Positions 1 to 12,739 are shown, counted from the first letter of the stretch. The stretch: DNA of 64,000 nt from Tenrec ecaudatus (GCF_050624435.1 NC_134542.1:108359677-108423676), one strand, 5' to 3'. Numbers and translations: made by a program. Notes: generated from the letters alone by a model not told the origin.

Positions 1-109
1 CTCACATGTGAACGTCTTTACTGAACCTAATCACCATACTAATTATAAGGAACACTTTACAGACATATTCTATAGTCATTAGTTTGGATATCTCAAAGCC
101 TCATGACTT

Positions 110-774
110 TTGGCCCTTTATGGAAAAATGTATTGCAAGTTGAAAAAAAAATCCTACATAGATAAAGTGATCATGAACCTGAGAAAGACAAACTCCAAAG
201 CAGCTTCGAACATGAGACAGAAGACGTGGAGCAATACACAGAAGGACCATATGGATAGTGAATTCCTTGACCAATTTCTAATACCCCGGGTGAAAATTGG
301 TAGTATACATGACATTTTTCAGGATTTTGACTTGAGAAGAGAAAGCCAATGTGCGCAACATTTAGCTGTGTGGTCCGTCATGGACCATCATTAATGTTTA
401 CCAGTAAACTGGAAGCTTTATTACTGCAAATGTGTAGTCAGATGGCATTTGGCATTGACAAAAGCAAATTACTTTGTGTTGATCCGAATAAGTCACTGTT
501 TCTCACAGAAGGACTGGATTCTTTAAGTCAAATAGGATCCCACCTCTTCCTGACAACGATTTGGAGAGCTTCAGGTCCATTCACCAATAGACCAATGGAA
601 AGAATGGTATATAAAAAAGCTCTGCCAAAACATATCAACACGCGAACGGATACCAAGGACCCTCAGTGGGCTGAAAGCGAAGTTGATGAGATGAGCGTTC
701 AGAAGGGTCAGGAGCTTCAACAGTGGAAAGGAAGTTCTCCCATGTCCTGTAAGCAAAATGAGTTTCACCCTTGA
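110..774 (+). pseudogene. possible gene remnant: two overlapping ORFs, unrecognised
   Basis: Two open frames overlap with a frame change: 110-394 (94 codons) and 349-774 (141 codons). Their translations have a balanced, protein-like composition (segments such as [17 protein letters not shown] and SEVDEMSVQKGQELQQW), unlike the low-complexity frames elsewhere. The arrangement resembles one coding sequence with a frameshift near 349-394, for example a processed pseudogene or an old exon. I do not recognise the family. No poly(A) tail or splice signals settle the matter, and chance ORFs remain possible. Confidence 0.3.
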
Positions 775-1149
775 ACCTCTCTGTTGTGTATTTGTTTCTT
801 CTCTCCCAAGTACAAGTAGGACTGCTGTGTTAATTAGCTACCATGGTAACAGGTAAAGAAAGGTAAGATGTGCAGTCTGTTAAAAGAAAAGCTGAATTTC
901 TTGAATATTTTAAAGTCTCTAGAAAGGGAAGTAATTGTGTAACAACAAATTTAAAAACAAATGAATAAGCAACAATGAGAGGACCATCTCCAAAATATCT
1001 CTCTGGGCCTTTAGTTCATGTGTACTGGGCTCGGCAATTCTTAGCTTCTGCTGACGAAGTTGAGAGTAGTATGACAACAAAAACGTTTATGAATTGTCTT
1101 GAAGGTAGAGTTAGGTGTTCATCTGAATTCTGCGGGCTGACCTGTGGAA

Positions 1150-1370
1150 CACCTGAGCAGGGCTGATTTTCACCGGAATCATGATTTTATTCCCATACCA
1201 AGGCACAGAGTCCCTGGGAATACTTAGTTAAAATGCACATTTCTGGATCCCCAAGCCCAGAAATTCCGACTCGGTGGGTCTGGAAGAGGACTTGGTGATC
1301 TGTATCTCTGATCAACACTGACCCACCAAAGTAGCATTCTGATGACAAGGAACAGTTTCCAGGGTAACAC
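1150..1370. mobile_element. MER5-like hAT-Charlie fragment
   Basis: The stretch carrying 'ccctgggaatacttagttaa', then 'agaaattccgactcggtggg' and 'ttggtgatctgtat', follows the order of the ancient mammalian MER5 non-autonomous hAT transposon. It is diverged, and the termini are not clear. Confidence 0.45.
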
Positions 1371-1898
1371 ACGGTACAGAAGCCTTCCCTCCTCTGTGCC
1401 TGCTCTGAGCTAGTGTAACTGCTTCTTAACTATGTGGGCTTTCATTTTACATGTAAGTGATGTTAGATTATTCATCTTAAATTTGATCAAACTGAAAAAT
1501 ATACTATGGTGTACTCTTGCAATCTTTGTGGGTTATAGTCTTATATGTGTCTGGAAATTTCTGATTGTGTGCTGTTGTTATTTTATTATTAATTTTATAT
1601 GGAAAGAGGTAGTGTTATCTCATTAAAACACCCATATTGTGAAAAAAAAGAAAACATAACTTCACATAATTAGCTACACAACTGAAAATAACAATAATAA
1701 CCAAGAGTGACAAAACCAATTCGTGGGAAAGATAAGGTGCAGAGTTGCTAGATTATTTTAAATGCTCAATTTGAAAAAAAAAACAACAACAAACAAACAT
1801 GTTTAAAGAATAGGAAACATAACCCATTTATAGGTAATAAGTTAGTGCATAGAAACTAAACTTGGTGAAGCCCAGATATTAAACTTAATAGATTGGAC

Positions 1899-2552
1899 CT
1901 TTTTTTTTTTTTACATTTTATTAGGGGCTCATACAACTTTTATCACAATCCATAAATATACATACATCAATTGTATAAAGCACATCTGTACATTCTTTGC
2001 CCTAATCATTTTCAAAGCATTTGCAATCCACTTAAGCCCTTTGCATCAGGACCTCTTTTTCCCCCTCCCTCCCCCTCCCCCCTCCCTCATGAGCCCTTGA
2101 TAATTTATAGATTGTTATTTTGTCATATCTTGGCCTATCCGGAGTCTCCCTTCCCCCCCCTTCTCTGCCGTCCCTCTCCCAGGGAGGAGGTCACATGTGA
2201 ATCCTTGTAATCAGTTCCCCCTTTCCAACCCACTCACCCTCTACTCTCCCAGTATCCCCCCTCACACCCTTGGTCCTGAAGGTATCATCCACCCTGGATT
2301 CCCTGTGTGTCCAGTTCCCATATGCACCAGTGTACAACCACTGCCCTATCCAGTCCTGCAAGGTAGAATTCGGATCATGGTAGTTGGGGGGAGGAAGCAT
2401 CCAGGATCTGGGGGAAAGCTGTGTTCTTCATCGGTACTACCTTGCGCCCTGACTGACCCATCTCCTCTCCTAAATCCCTCTATCAGGAGATCTCCAGTGG
2501 CCGACAAATGGGCTTTGTGTCTCCACTCTACACTTCCCCCTTCATTCACTAT

Positions 2553-2619
<67 letters not shown>

Positions 2620-4060
2620 CATGATGCTTATACCTGGTCCCTTTGGCACCTCCTGATCGCACTGGCTGGTGTGCTTCTTCCATGTGGACTTTATTGCTTC
2701 TGAGCTAGATGGCCGCTTGTTCACCTTCAAGCCTTTAAGACCCCAGACACTATCTCTTTTGTTAGCCAGGCACCATCAGCTTTCTTTGCTACATTTGCTT
2801 ATGCACCCGTTTGTCTTTGTATCATGGAGGTGTGCAGCCAATGATATGATTTTTTGTTCTTTGATGCCTGATAACTGATCCCTTCGGGACCACGTGATCA
2901 CACAGGCTGGTGTGTTCTTCCATGTGGGCTTTGTTGCTTCTGAGCTAGATGGTCGCTTGTTTATCTTCAATCATTTAAGACTCCAGACACTAACTCTTTT
3001 GATAGCCGGGCACCATCAGCTTTCTTCACCACATTTACTTGTTTACCCGCTTTGGCTTCAGCAGTTGTGTCGGGAGGGTGAGCATCATAGAGCGCCAATT
3101 TAATAAAAGAAAGTATTCATGCATTGAGGGAGTGCTTGAGTAGAGGCCCAAGGTCCTTCCGCCACCTTAATACTACACCTATAAATATAGACACATAGAT
3201 CTATTTCCCCATCCTAATATATATATTTGCATGTACATGTCTTTGTCTAGACCTCTGTAAATGCCCTTTGACTCCTAGCTCTTTCCTCCATCTCCCTTGA
3301 CTTTCCTCCTGCCCTACTACCATGCTCCGTCCCCACCTGGGCTACAGCTATACCTCTTATTTACATAACCTTACCCTTGATCATTCCCTACCAGGCCTGC
3401 CACTCCCCCTCACTACCACTTTGGGTACCAATCAGAGCACAGGGGAGCAGATGAAGGGGGAGGAGGAGAGAGTGGAGCACAGCCTGGCTCACCAGGTCGT
3501 GAGGATGATATTCCTGATTAGAGCAGCCAATCCACAGAGAGGACAACATGGCTGACCCCACTATGAGACATGATGCCCCTCAGTGACCAAGGGCAATACA
3601 GGGGACAGCACCAGAGACACAGTGTGGGAAATGCACCTGACCTGATCCCACCACACCGAGGCAAAGCACTGGGGGAGTGCAGCGGAACAGCAAGGGAATT
3701 GAGTGGCAAGGTCCCCAGGGAATGCTGAAAGTGAACTTTGGGGCCAGGGCATGGTGCCCCAAACAGACTGGACTGGAAAACACTCCTAAAGGCCAACAAA
3801 CGATCCTTGAACTAACTACAAGCTTTTCTTTCTTGATGTGTTTTGTTTTGTTCTTTGTCATTTGTTTGGTTTTGTTGTTTTGTTGTCTGGTTGTATATTG
3901 TTGCTTTGTTTTCCTCTGTCTTGTTTTCATGAATGTTATTGTCTCCACAGGTCTGTCTAAATAAGACAGGCTGGATGAACTATGTGGAGGAAAATCAACG
4001 GGACCGACAGTTCCGGGGGGACTTGGGATTGGGGAAAGTGGGGGGGGTAAGGAAGTGGTG
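1899..4060 (-). mobile_element. L1 insertion, 5'-truncated, with apparent 5' inversion
   Basis: It starts with poly(T) at about 1899-1912 (poly(A) tail on the - strand), followed by the antisense tenrec-type L1 3' UTR ('cattttattaggggctcata', pyrimidine-rich tracts, then the region near 2690-3060 that recurs antisense at about 19480-19590). From about 3423 to 4060 the sequence changes character and seems to lie in the opposite orientation. The whole unit is flanked by a 13/14-matching duplication, ttaatagattggac (1885-1898) and ttaatagattagac (4061-4074). One insertion event by twin priming fits. An internal (TA)n expansion is at 2555-2617. Confidence 0.75.
2555..2617. repeat. (TA)n microsatellite
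   Basis: About 31 uninterrupted TA units lie inside the L1 3' UTR. The repetitive IYIYIY frames on both strands are artefacts of it. Confidence 0.95.
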
Positions 4061-4239
4061 TTAATAGATTAGACTTTTAAGCGACTATTTTAAATTCCTT
4101 TGTTTAAAAACTAAAGGAAGTGATGTCTTATAAACTATAGGATGCATGTGCAAGGATGACTCTCCAGATGGATAATATCTATTAAAAAGGCATATATTAT
4201 TTTTAGAAATGAACCAGAAAGAAATTATAGACTTGAAAA

Positions 4240-4900
4240 TAAAATGAGTGCGATGACAATTTCAATAGTGGGTTGTTCAGCACCGGAGTCACTAGCAAAA
4301 GAGAGACTCTGTATTGGTAAAATGGATTCATTGAGGCCGTCTAGACCAAATGACAGACGCATTGCATTTGCAAATCTACTGCACAATGGCTCTTTAAAAT
4401 GCTGAAGGACGAGTATGTCCTTGTGAAGCCTCAATGTGTCTGAGCCAGGCCATGGCTTTTTCAATTGTTTGATGTGCATGTGAACATCGGACAATAAAAA
4501 AAGAACAAAGAAGAAATGATGCATTTAAATCACGGTTTCATGAAGAATAGTGAAAGCACCATGAGCTGCCAAAGGAACAAACAAATCTGTCTTTGTAGAA
4601 ATACAATAGAATATTCCTTAGAACAAGGACAGAGGAACTTTGTCTCGTGTACTTTGGACACGTTATGTGGAGAGGCCATCCCTAGAAAAGAACATCATGC
4701 TTGGTAAACAGAAGGTTGGCAAAGAAAGAGAAATATTCTGTAGGAGATGGATTGACCCAGTGGTTACGGCAAAGAGCGACACATGACAATGGCAGTGAAG
4801 AGGGACACGACCAGACAATGGGAACTGAGGTGAGGGCAAACACACCACCATGAGTGGAAATCGACTCAGGGACCCCAAGTTCCAAAAGTAGCACAGTAGA
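4240..4900 (+). mobile_element. RTE/BovB-type LINE, 3' part
   Basis: The landmarks are the end of the RTE reverse transcriptase ORF and its tail: 'aacaaacaaatctgtctttg', 'actttggacacgttatgtgg', 'aagaacatcatgcttggtaa' and 'agatggattgacccagtggt'. The same order occurs at 12360-12560. Numerous indels and stops show it is an old dead copy. Confidence 0.75.
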
Positions 4901-5261
4901 ATGGGGGAATGAATATGTTTTTCAAAGTCACTATATTGTTTGCAATTTGAGTAGCTCCTGAAATAATTTACTTAAAACCATAAGTCATTGTTTTGTTGTC
5001 AGTAGGTAGAGTGGTCCAAAGACCTCCTGGTCCCAGCATCCACATGTTAACTATTCCACGTAAATCATTTCCCATTGAGTTGATTCTGGGTTGGTTTCAC
5101 ATGTGCTCCATAGGAATTTCAATTTCCCACCTTGTCCTTTAAGGTGCCTATACGTGAATTTCCAAACTTCCTCATAACCGTGGATTGAATTAACCAAGTA
5201 CAATGCTCAGAGACTGCAACACAGTAGTGGTCCTTTATGTCTTTCTCTCAAGAACCTCAAT

Positions 5262-5432
5262 CTGTATTAGTCTGGGTACTTTAGAGAAACAAATCTACAG
5301 AAACTCAAGTATAAGAGAAAGTTTTACATAAAGGTAAGTGCACATCAAGAAAACATCCCAGCCCAGTGCTGCCCAAGCCCACAAGTCCAGCATTAACTCA
5401 TTAATGCATCGACCCAATGGCAGTGAGTGTGT
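5262..5432 (+). mobile_element. 5' part of the dispersed element also at 39419
   Basis: It begins 'attagtctgggtactttaga' and continues 'cagtgctgcccaagcccaca', almost identical to the first 150 bases of the longer copy at 39419-39930. It stops near 5432, directly before a SINE. Confidence 0.6.
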
Positions 5433-5445
5433 GAGAAATGGTTTG

Positions 5446-5650
5446 GCAAAGGAGTCCTGGTGGGGCAGTAGTTACACAATGGGCTGCTAACTGCAAGGTC
5501 AGCAGTTTGAAACCACCAGCAGCTCAGCGGGAAAAAGATGAAGATCTCTATTCCAGTAAAGAGCTACAGTCTCTGAAGCTCACAGGGGCAGTTTTGCCAT
5601 TCCAAGGGTTGTATGAATCTGCATCTGTTCAGTGGTAGTGACATTGGTTG
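5446..5650 (+). mobile_element. afrotherian tRNA-derived SINE
   Basis: The head 'gagtcctggtggggcagtag' is the degenerate tRNA-like A-box region, followed by 'aggtcagcagtttgaaacca' (B-box-like), the body, and a partial tail with 'cagtggtagtgac'. Sense orientation. Confidence 0.8.
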
Positions 5651-7280
5651 TGGTTATCGTTTGACATTTTCAATGAGCTAAACGGTTTCAATACAAATCT
5701 TTTCATTTACTTTGGTAGGAAAAAGTGTCAAAATGAATAGCAATTGACAATGGTATTTTTGTACCATAACTTTGTTTTTAATCAAGAAAATTACAAGTAA
5801 AATTCAGTACCCTGATGCTTCTAGGAACTTTGTAATCCCCTTGAATTAAACTATATTTTGAAGTGCAATAAAGAGTTTTAGTCTCTGAACCATGATCACT
5901 TAAAAACAAACACAGGGGAACAAAGCAATGAACGATCCCAATGGAATAAGACTTTATGTGACTTGCTATATGTGTGTATAAAGTCTGACATAATTGATGC
6001 CTTTAAAAATATTTTCTTGGTAAGCGTAGCTTATGTTCATGAATTTCCTAAAATATATTTACCAAATCTTTATAATTCTACTGTACTATCAACAGTTGGA
6101 ATTTTAATTATTTGTTGTAGAAACTTAATTTTAATAACAAAATACATTAAAGAGCATCCATGTTAGTTTTTTGGGGTTTTTTTGGCATGTCATGCTTATC
6201 ATTATTCAACATTTCTTTCCTTCTGTACCGAAGTACCAATGTAGTTTTTAAGGTTAGGGGAGAGAGATGACATTTTATACTTCTGTAAGAAGTTGAGTCT
6301 GAGAAACCCAAGGGACAGTTCTACTCTGACACATACAGTTAACATGAGTTTGAATAAACTTGACTGTTTGTTATCAATTGACATTTCACCTTTTTTTGAA
6401 ATGAGAAAACCACTCATACACTTGTGTTTTTCCCATAGTGCTGTCTTTGGAAGTTGTGTTCAACATCACAACAGTTTCTGCGGCATTTTTTTCCTGAGCA
6501 GGAAACAAAATTTCACAGCTGCTGGAAGTTCTTTTACATCAGCCATCAAAAACAAAAAACAAAAAAACCGAGGTTTGAGCAAATGAATGAGATTGCTTTC
6601 ACTGCAATGAATGAGATTGCAGTCTCCTCAATGGAGCACCTATCCCACTGCCTCCCTGTGCCGTCTCTTCCCATTCTTTTCTCTGAACTTTGTCCTTGGT
6701 TAACTGCTGTTCTTTTGATCTCATATAACTGATTATTGTTAGCGTGATGTCTTTTTGTTCTACCAGTCTCTGTCTGACTATCTGGTCTCTTATTAGTAGG
6801 CACATAATCACACATGTCATGCTCCCCAGTCCTCTATCTGTTCAGGGTCTTCTAATAGGATCCCCTTTAGATCAGTTGGCTGTGGTAGGCAGGCACCATC
6901 TAGTTCTTCTGGTGTTTGGGTTTTGGAGACTGATGCTCACATTAATTGGTCATTGGGTTAATAATTTCCACAGGTCTTTGATTTCCACTACTCTTCTTTC
7001 CTCTGGTCAGCAGGAAGCAGCCAATGTTTGCACTTCAAAGGACCTCTCAGAAGCTTGTAGGGTCCCAGTTGTGAACCAGGAAAGTAGAACATAGAACCGT
7101 GTCTCTTTGAACTGTGATGCCAATACCTTGAAGGCCCCTGAGACATGTGGCTAAGTCTGCAGGCCCAGGCACTCATTCCATCATGATGTTTGTGATGTAT
7201 AAAACATATTCAGATCTTTGGCCCCTGCATGCTCCAGCATGTTCATGGATTTGTGTGCAACAGATATCAATATACCCCGA
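5651..7280. other. AT-rich DNA, no gene seen
   Basis: Only short chance ORFs are present. A 15-base unit, aatgaatgagattgc, is repeated at 6582-6596 and 6606-6620. A short A-rich stretch lies at 6548-6567. No recognised repeat or exon. Confidence 0.5.
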
Positions 7281-7480
7281 AAAACAAACTCACTGCCATC
7301 GAGTCAGTTCTGACTTCTAGTACCCTTGTAGGACAGAGTAGAACTGACCCTTTGGGTTACAGAGATTCTAACTCTTAGGAGTAGAAAGCCTCTTCCTTCT
7401 CTCTCAGTGGGGCTGGTAGCTTCAAATTGCTGACTTGTGCTGACTTGTGGTAATGTAATCACTACATCAGCAGGGTCCCT
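7281..7480 (-). mobile_element. afrotherian tRNA-derived SINE (antisense)
   Basis: The antisense tail 'actcactgccatcgagtcag' is followed by 'aggacagagtagaactgacc' and the antisense head 'cagcagggtccct'. Near full length. Confidence 0.85.
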
Positions 7481-9060
7481 ACAAATGTAAATGCTCCTGT
7501 ACAAATAGCCCTTTTATTGGCCTGCAAATCCCCATAGAGCAGACCACAGATTAGATAAAACTCATCTGGTGCAGAGATTGATTCATGAGCCCTGACCCAA
7601 TTGGAATGTAGTTGGAGGGTAGAAAAAAAATCTATGCAGTAACCAGATACAAACCCAAGATATGTCAGCATTGACCTGTACTCCATGGAGTTTTCAATGG
7701 ATGCATTTTTATCTGTTTGTCACCAAGCATTTTGTTTTCCCTGAGGAATTTTTGGGTGGACTTGAGCTACCAGCTATTTGTTGAACAGCTGTAAGCACAC
7801 TAACCAACTTTAATATCCACATACTTAAAAAAATTTCTATGGACATGGCAAAATATAACATAAGCACAAAGAACAAGTTACAGGGATCCCATAGTTTCAA
7901 ATATCTGTGTTACATGTAGCTCAGTTATGACCCCACATTTTGACACCTATCATATTAAAAACTTGAGACCCATCCAATGGTTTGTAATAAAAATAAATGT
8001 CACAACGCACATCATTATTGCTACTGCATAATTTTATTAAAAATATTTTAATGTTTCTGAAAATATTGCATTAATCTTATTCATAGAAAGATGTATGTAT
8101 ATACAGTAGAATAAGACAAACATTTGCCTAACTGATGCTACATATAAACTGTGCCTCACAGTCTTAACATGTATCAAAATTAGACAGAAAGAAAGCTTTA
8201 GGGAGAGAATTTGTTTGTATTGTGGGGACTGACTGTATTGTATTTCATCTTTTTATTTGGAAATACCACCTTATCGGTGTTACTAAAGACTACTAGACTC
8301 CATTCTTCTTTAGACTAGAGAATGCCTCATTAGCCACTGACACATCATAATTGCCAAATCCTCTATTTAAATCCAGTTCTTGTTAAAGTCTTGTCTCAGC
8401 ACTGTAACAACCCTGTCGATCAATCTGCCACACATTCTTACATGTGGGAAGTTCTGAAAACTTAGAGCTACTCTTGAAAGCTAGTTCTTGGACTTTGCCT
8501 TTGCTTACAAGTTTTAATGCTAAATAAGAAAAGACATTTTATATAAGGACCTTTTTCTTTGTCTCATATGCAGATTACCAGTGGGGAGTTACTAATGCAT
8601 AACAGAGAGTGTGAGATGGGGGTATTGGCATGGCATCTAAAATCTAATATTATTTCTATTACTAACCAGCTATGAAAATTGAAAAAATTGCCATGAATAT
8701 TTATTCTCCTTCTCTGTAAAAAGAAGATCTCAATTAAAAAATAAACCAGAACTTCTTCCAGGTCTAAAACAATTCAATATTTCTACATGCTTTTATATCT
8801 CTTTTCCCTTCACAGGTGAGACCGGGAGTGACCCCCAGACTTTCTCCACTTCCCCTGTCGGCGTTTAATACCTAGCCTGTGAGCAGTGACTGAACACTGT
8901 CCTCAACCCGCTGCCCTTCAGCCGGATGCAAGTCAGAGATGAAGCGTAGTTGAACAACTTTCTTAACAGACTGTGCATGTGAAACTGAAGAGGATTCACT
9001 TTGAGCAAAAAGTACAAACCAGAAAATGTCAAGGGAATGCTGAAGTATAACTTCAAATAA
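7481..9060. other. AT-rich DNA, no gene seen
   Basis: No long ORF and no recognised repeat. A good pyrimidine tract followed by CAG occurs at 8795-8815, but I cannot pair it with a convincing exon. Confidence 0.45.
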
Positions 9061-9794
9061 GACGGCGCAGTTGTAAGCATGCCGGGAGGGTTGGGTGGGG
9101 GCGGTGAGGGGAGGGAAGCAGCAGCAAACTCAACCTCAGTGTATATTGCGGGCGGGCGGGGAGTCATCGTTTTAAACTAAATTCGGGCGCACTAGGTCTC
9201 CTGCAGATAGAGAAATCCTAACATCTGCAACATTCTCAAGCCAGAGAATAATCTCCGAAAGAGCACAGCAAACTAAATGCTGCTCATTATAATCAGTCTC
9301 TTGAGCCCCTTCACAGACCCGGAAATCATTATCAAGGGCATTTCTCTCCAACTCTTATGGATTGAAATAGTGATAATCCTGTAGGTGCTCCTCATTTATT
9401 CTGAAGCATTAAATGTAGGTTGTACTGAATGAAATGTTTTGCATGGTCTCAAATTCCCTAGATCGCATAATGGTCTAATTTTAATCTAGCACATAGACAT
9501 TTATGTTGAATTTCTTTCTGTACCATTACTTGAGGCAATGAGTTCCTTGAGGTAATTCGATTTATAAAGTAATAGTTTATGTCACTTATATTCTCCTCTC
9601 TTTTCTTTCCACTTCCACTTTATATGTATGTGTGTGTGCTTTTAAAAAAGAGATATTTGCAGTTGAATTTTTTCTTCTTTGCAACTAGTCAAACTGCCTC
9701 ATAAAACTTCGAGTATGCTAGCTCTTCTCAAAATAATAACCCCCCCTTAAAAAAGTAAAATATAGCTCCAATCCATAGATTTACCCTCATTCAG

Positions 9795-9943
9795 TGTTTT
9801 TAACTAAAGTACACATTAGAATCACACACACACACAAAGGATTCCTAACCCATTCTGAAACAATTATTTTAGAAATTATGGACATTAACATCATAAAATG
9901 TGTTTGAAGTTTTCTAGGTGGATAGTCATGCTTGAAAACCATC
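9795..9943. mobile_element. MER5-like hAT fragment with (CA)n
   Basis: The end 'tttctaggtggatagtcatg' plus 'cttgaaaacca' resembles a MER5 terminus, and 'acacattagaatcac' resembles the other end. A short CA run lies inside. Strongly diverged. Confidence 0.4.
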
Positions 9944-10144
9944 TCCCTCCAACCCAATTACTAGTATCTTTTGTATTGACTGTAGGGAATGCCTGTATAT
10001 GTTTTTCTGTGGCCCAAATACTCTTTTTATAATTATGACTACAATCTCGGGTGCCACCCTATTTTGAGGTTTTTAGTTAAACAAGTACATAATAGCTTAA
10101 TTTTCTACTGGTTGAGGCTCAAAAAATATCTCTTGCCCCCAATT

Positions 10145-10320
10145 TTACCATGTGCCAAACAATAGGTGCCTTTGTTTTCATGATCTCGTGCAAATTATAT
10201 CCATCACTCATTAGATTAAATATAGTAATCCTCCTTTTACAGATAAATGAAGCAAAAGGTAAGAAACTTTTCAACGGTATCACGAAACTAAGTTCATGTT
10301 GATGGATCACAGATGAAATA
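10145..10320 (-). mobile_element. MIR SINE (antisense), ancient
   Basis: The diagnostic antisense core is visible: 'cctccttttacagataaatg' followed by 'aagcaaaaggtaagaaactt', matching the MIR 'ccattttacagatgaggaaactgaggc...ttaagt' region. Diverged. Confidence 0.6.
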
Positions 10321-11497
10321 TAGAGAACTTGGAGTAATTACATCCAGTATCCCCTTTTACTAGTGGAGACGTCCATGGAGCCGTCAGGATCTAGTCTGAT
10401 CCATTGTAGGAAATCATTGCCTTGGTTTCTTCTGCTCAGTGGCGTTGTGCTGCCAACAATTGAAAATACTTTGTTACTTTCTAACATGTTTATAAAGACC
10501 CCCTTCTATAATTTATTTTCACAATGGGCATTGCCTGCTTGAAAACGTTCTGTATTATTGTAGACTTGATTTGAAAGAAGCTTCCTCATCCAAAGATTGG
10601 TATTGCTTATCAAATAGGTCCTTCTACCATTAGTTTCCACTCTGAAATGAAAGTATATGTTCCCTTAAAATGTCACTATGATGTTCAAAGCTGTCGTTAA
10701 TAAAAGCATATTTTTAATTTATGAAGAAAAAAAGTAAAAGAACAATTACAGCAAATTCCCAATTTCATGAGTATTTAGTCTTTAATCATTAGAGTTCATT
10801 TGTGGGCAATTGTTTCTCATACAATAACTTCATTTTTTACCCATTTAACTCCTGCTTCTATAATGTGTTGCTAATTCCAATGTAAACAATAAATGCATCA
10901 GTGTCGCACACTAACCAAGGCCTCATCTGTCCTGGTAACAGAAGAAATCGATGGTGCCTGGGTACCAGTACCCACCATTCTGACCAGGAACACAACGGAT
11001 GGTCCCAGATACAATGGGAAGAATGTATTGAACAAAATTAATGCATCAAATGGGTAGACTGACTGGACTGGGGAACAACAGCAAGCGTTCCCCAATGTAG
11101 GTGGCCGTGCCCTCTAGAGGAGGAAGGTATGTGTGCACGAACTATCCAGCAAAATGTTATGACAGCAGATACCTCCACTTGGTTGTGGATCATGGGAATA
11201 GTACATAAAGCTTTAGTTGCCAAAAGACTGCTGAGAATTTTGTTTTTTTCTGAAATGTGGTGGTAGGCCAAATAAATTTGGAAACCTTTGAACTAGAGAA
11301 ACCTCCACAACTATCATCCCAAGCTATCCTTTCAACGTGCCTACTTCACCCCTTAAATAATCTTCAGTCAATGAGCTCAAACAGTCAATGTGTAGGGTCT
11401 CAGGGAAACAAGAGGAACTGAAACAGAACAACCAGAATGAGAGGAGAGACACGTTGTGAAAAATGCAGCTGATGTCATTGAGTAATATTTATATGCA
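10321..11497. other. AT-rich DNA, no gene seen
   Basis: No recognised coding exon or repeat. Short frames on the - strand at 10898-11271 have no family resemblance that I can see. Confidence 0.45.
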
Positions 11498-11677
11498 TAA
11501 ACAAACAAACTCACTGCCAGTGAGTCAATGCTGACTCATACTGAGACCTTGTGGGTTTCTGAGACTGTCAATGTTTACAGGAAGAGAAAGTCCAGTCTCT
11601 TTTCCCTGGTGACGTCAAACTGCCGACCATGTGTATCGCAGCCTAACGCATAACCACTTCATCACCAGGCTCCTTTG
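11498..11677 (-). mobile_element. afrotherian tRNA-derived SINE (antisense)
   Basis: It runs from 'actcactgccagtgagtcaa' through 'tgtgggtttctgagactgtc' to 'cgcataaccacttcatcacc' and 'aggctcc', close to full length. It is directly followed by the (TATC)n array. Confidence 0.85.

Positions 11678-11741
<64 letters not shown>
11678..11741. repeat. (TATC)n microsatellite
   Basis: About 16 perfect TATC units abut the head end of the preceding SINE. Confidence 0.95.
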
Positions 11742-12309
11742 ATCTCTAATACAAACATCACTAAGCAGAAACTTAATTTACTCTGTAAAATTTAACCAAA
11801 ACCAGAATTAATAATTATGTATAAAAAAATCAGTTTTATAGTTCCCACATTCTAGGGAAATTTGAGTTACTATTAAGTTTGCAATCAGCCAGTTCAGAGT
11901 TTAGTAGCTATTTGAAATGACAGGTTGCGTATTTATCCAATAGTTGGGAAATATCTCTCTTCCATATCCTGCCATAGTCAAAATGCATTAATTCAATCTG
12001 CCTACCAATTTCTTTGCACCTCCTAATGGGGTTTCTGGAGAGTAGCCACGTGTATTCCCAATGATGGTTTCATTGTGTTCTGTCTTTGATATATTTCAGG
12101 ATGGTTTAGCTTTGGAATCTTTTTGAAAGCCTCTATAAAATTATTCTATTATGATTGATTATTACACCTGAATCTGTGGGTTCTGCTGACTTTGGGGACA
12201 CACGGTTTCAATATTTTATTAAACCACTTCCTTACATTTATATCAACTTTCACATTGCAAGAAATTAATGAAACATTTATTTCTTTATTTAAATTGTGTT
12301 AGTAAAAAT

Positions 12310-12676
12310 GAGTCAGAGAGAGAGAGAAGCAAAGAGTATTGCAGGTGCCATCGGTTATCAAAAGAACAAACAGATCTGTCTAGGAAGAAGTAAAGCCAAA
12401 ATGCTCCTTGGAGGCAAGGTTGGCGAGACTGGGTCTCACCGACTTTGGACATGTCGTCAGGAGAGACAAGTCCCTGGAGAAGGACGTCATGTTTGGTAAA
12501 GTAGGAGGGCAGTGAACAAGAGGAGGCCCCTGGACGAGCTGGATGGACACGGTGTGTGTGTTAATGGGATAAGGCCCAGGGGCGTGCATGAGAGTGGCCC
12601 AGCTGCTCATTGCTTCCTTCTGTTGTGCATAAGGTTGCTATGAGTCGGAAACAGCACGATGGCATCTGACAACTAA
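12310..12676 (+). mobile_element. RTE/BovB-type LINE 3' end
   Basis: This is a better preserved copy of the RTE tail: 'aacaaacagatctgtctagg', 'gactttggacatgtcgtcag', 'agtccctggagaaggacgtc', 'atgtttggtaaagtagg', and the terminal 'ttgctatgagtcggaaacag' with 'ggcatctgacaact'. This end is similar to the SINE tails, consistent with the SINEs using RTE machinery. Confidence 0.85.
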
Positions 12677-12739
12677 GTCTTTGAAATTCAGATGACTTCT
12701 ATTCCTGAACCTGTCTTTAAATCAAAAGTCACTTATGGC

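Noticed and set aside
2197..2730. ORFs with long IYIYIY runs
   Set aside because: They are translations of a (TA)n microsatellite inside an L1 3' UTR.
5446..5650. Possible tRNA gene from the A/B-box-like head
   Set aside because: The tRNA-like head belongs to a dispersed SINE with a long non-tRNA body. There is no complete cloverleaf.
8795..8830. Strong pyrimidine tract plus CAG, possible exon start
   Set aside because: The following GTGAGA is itself donor-like, and no open, bounded exon can be defined.
11678..11741. Regular repeat that could be mistaken for a CRISPR-like array
   Set aside because: It is a 4-base tandem repeat without spacers, in a mammalian genome.
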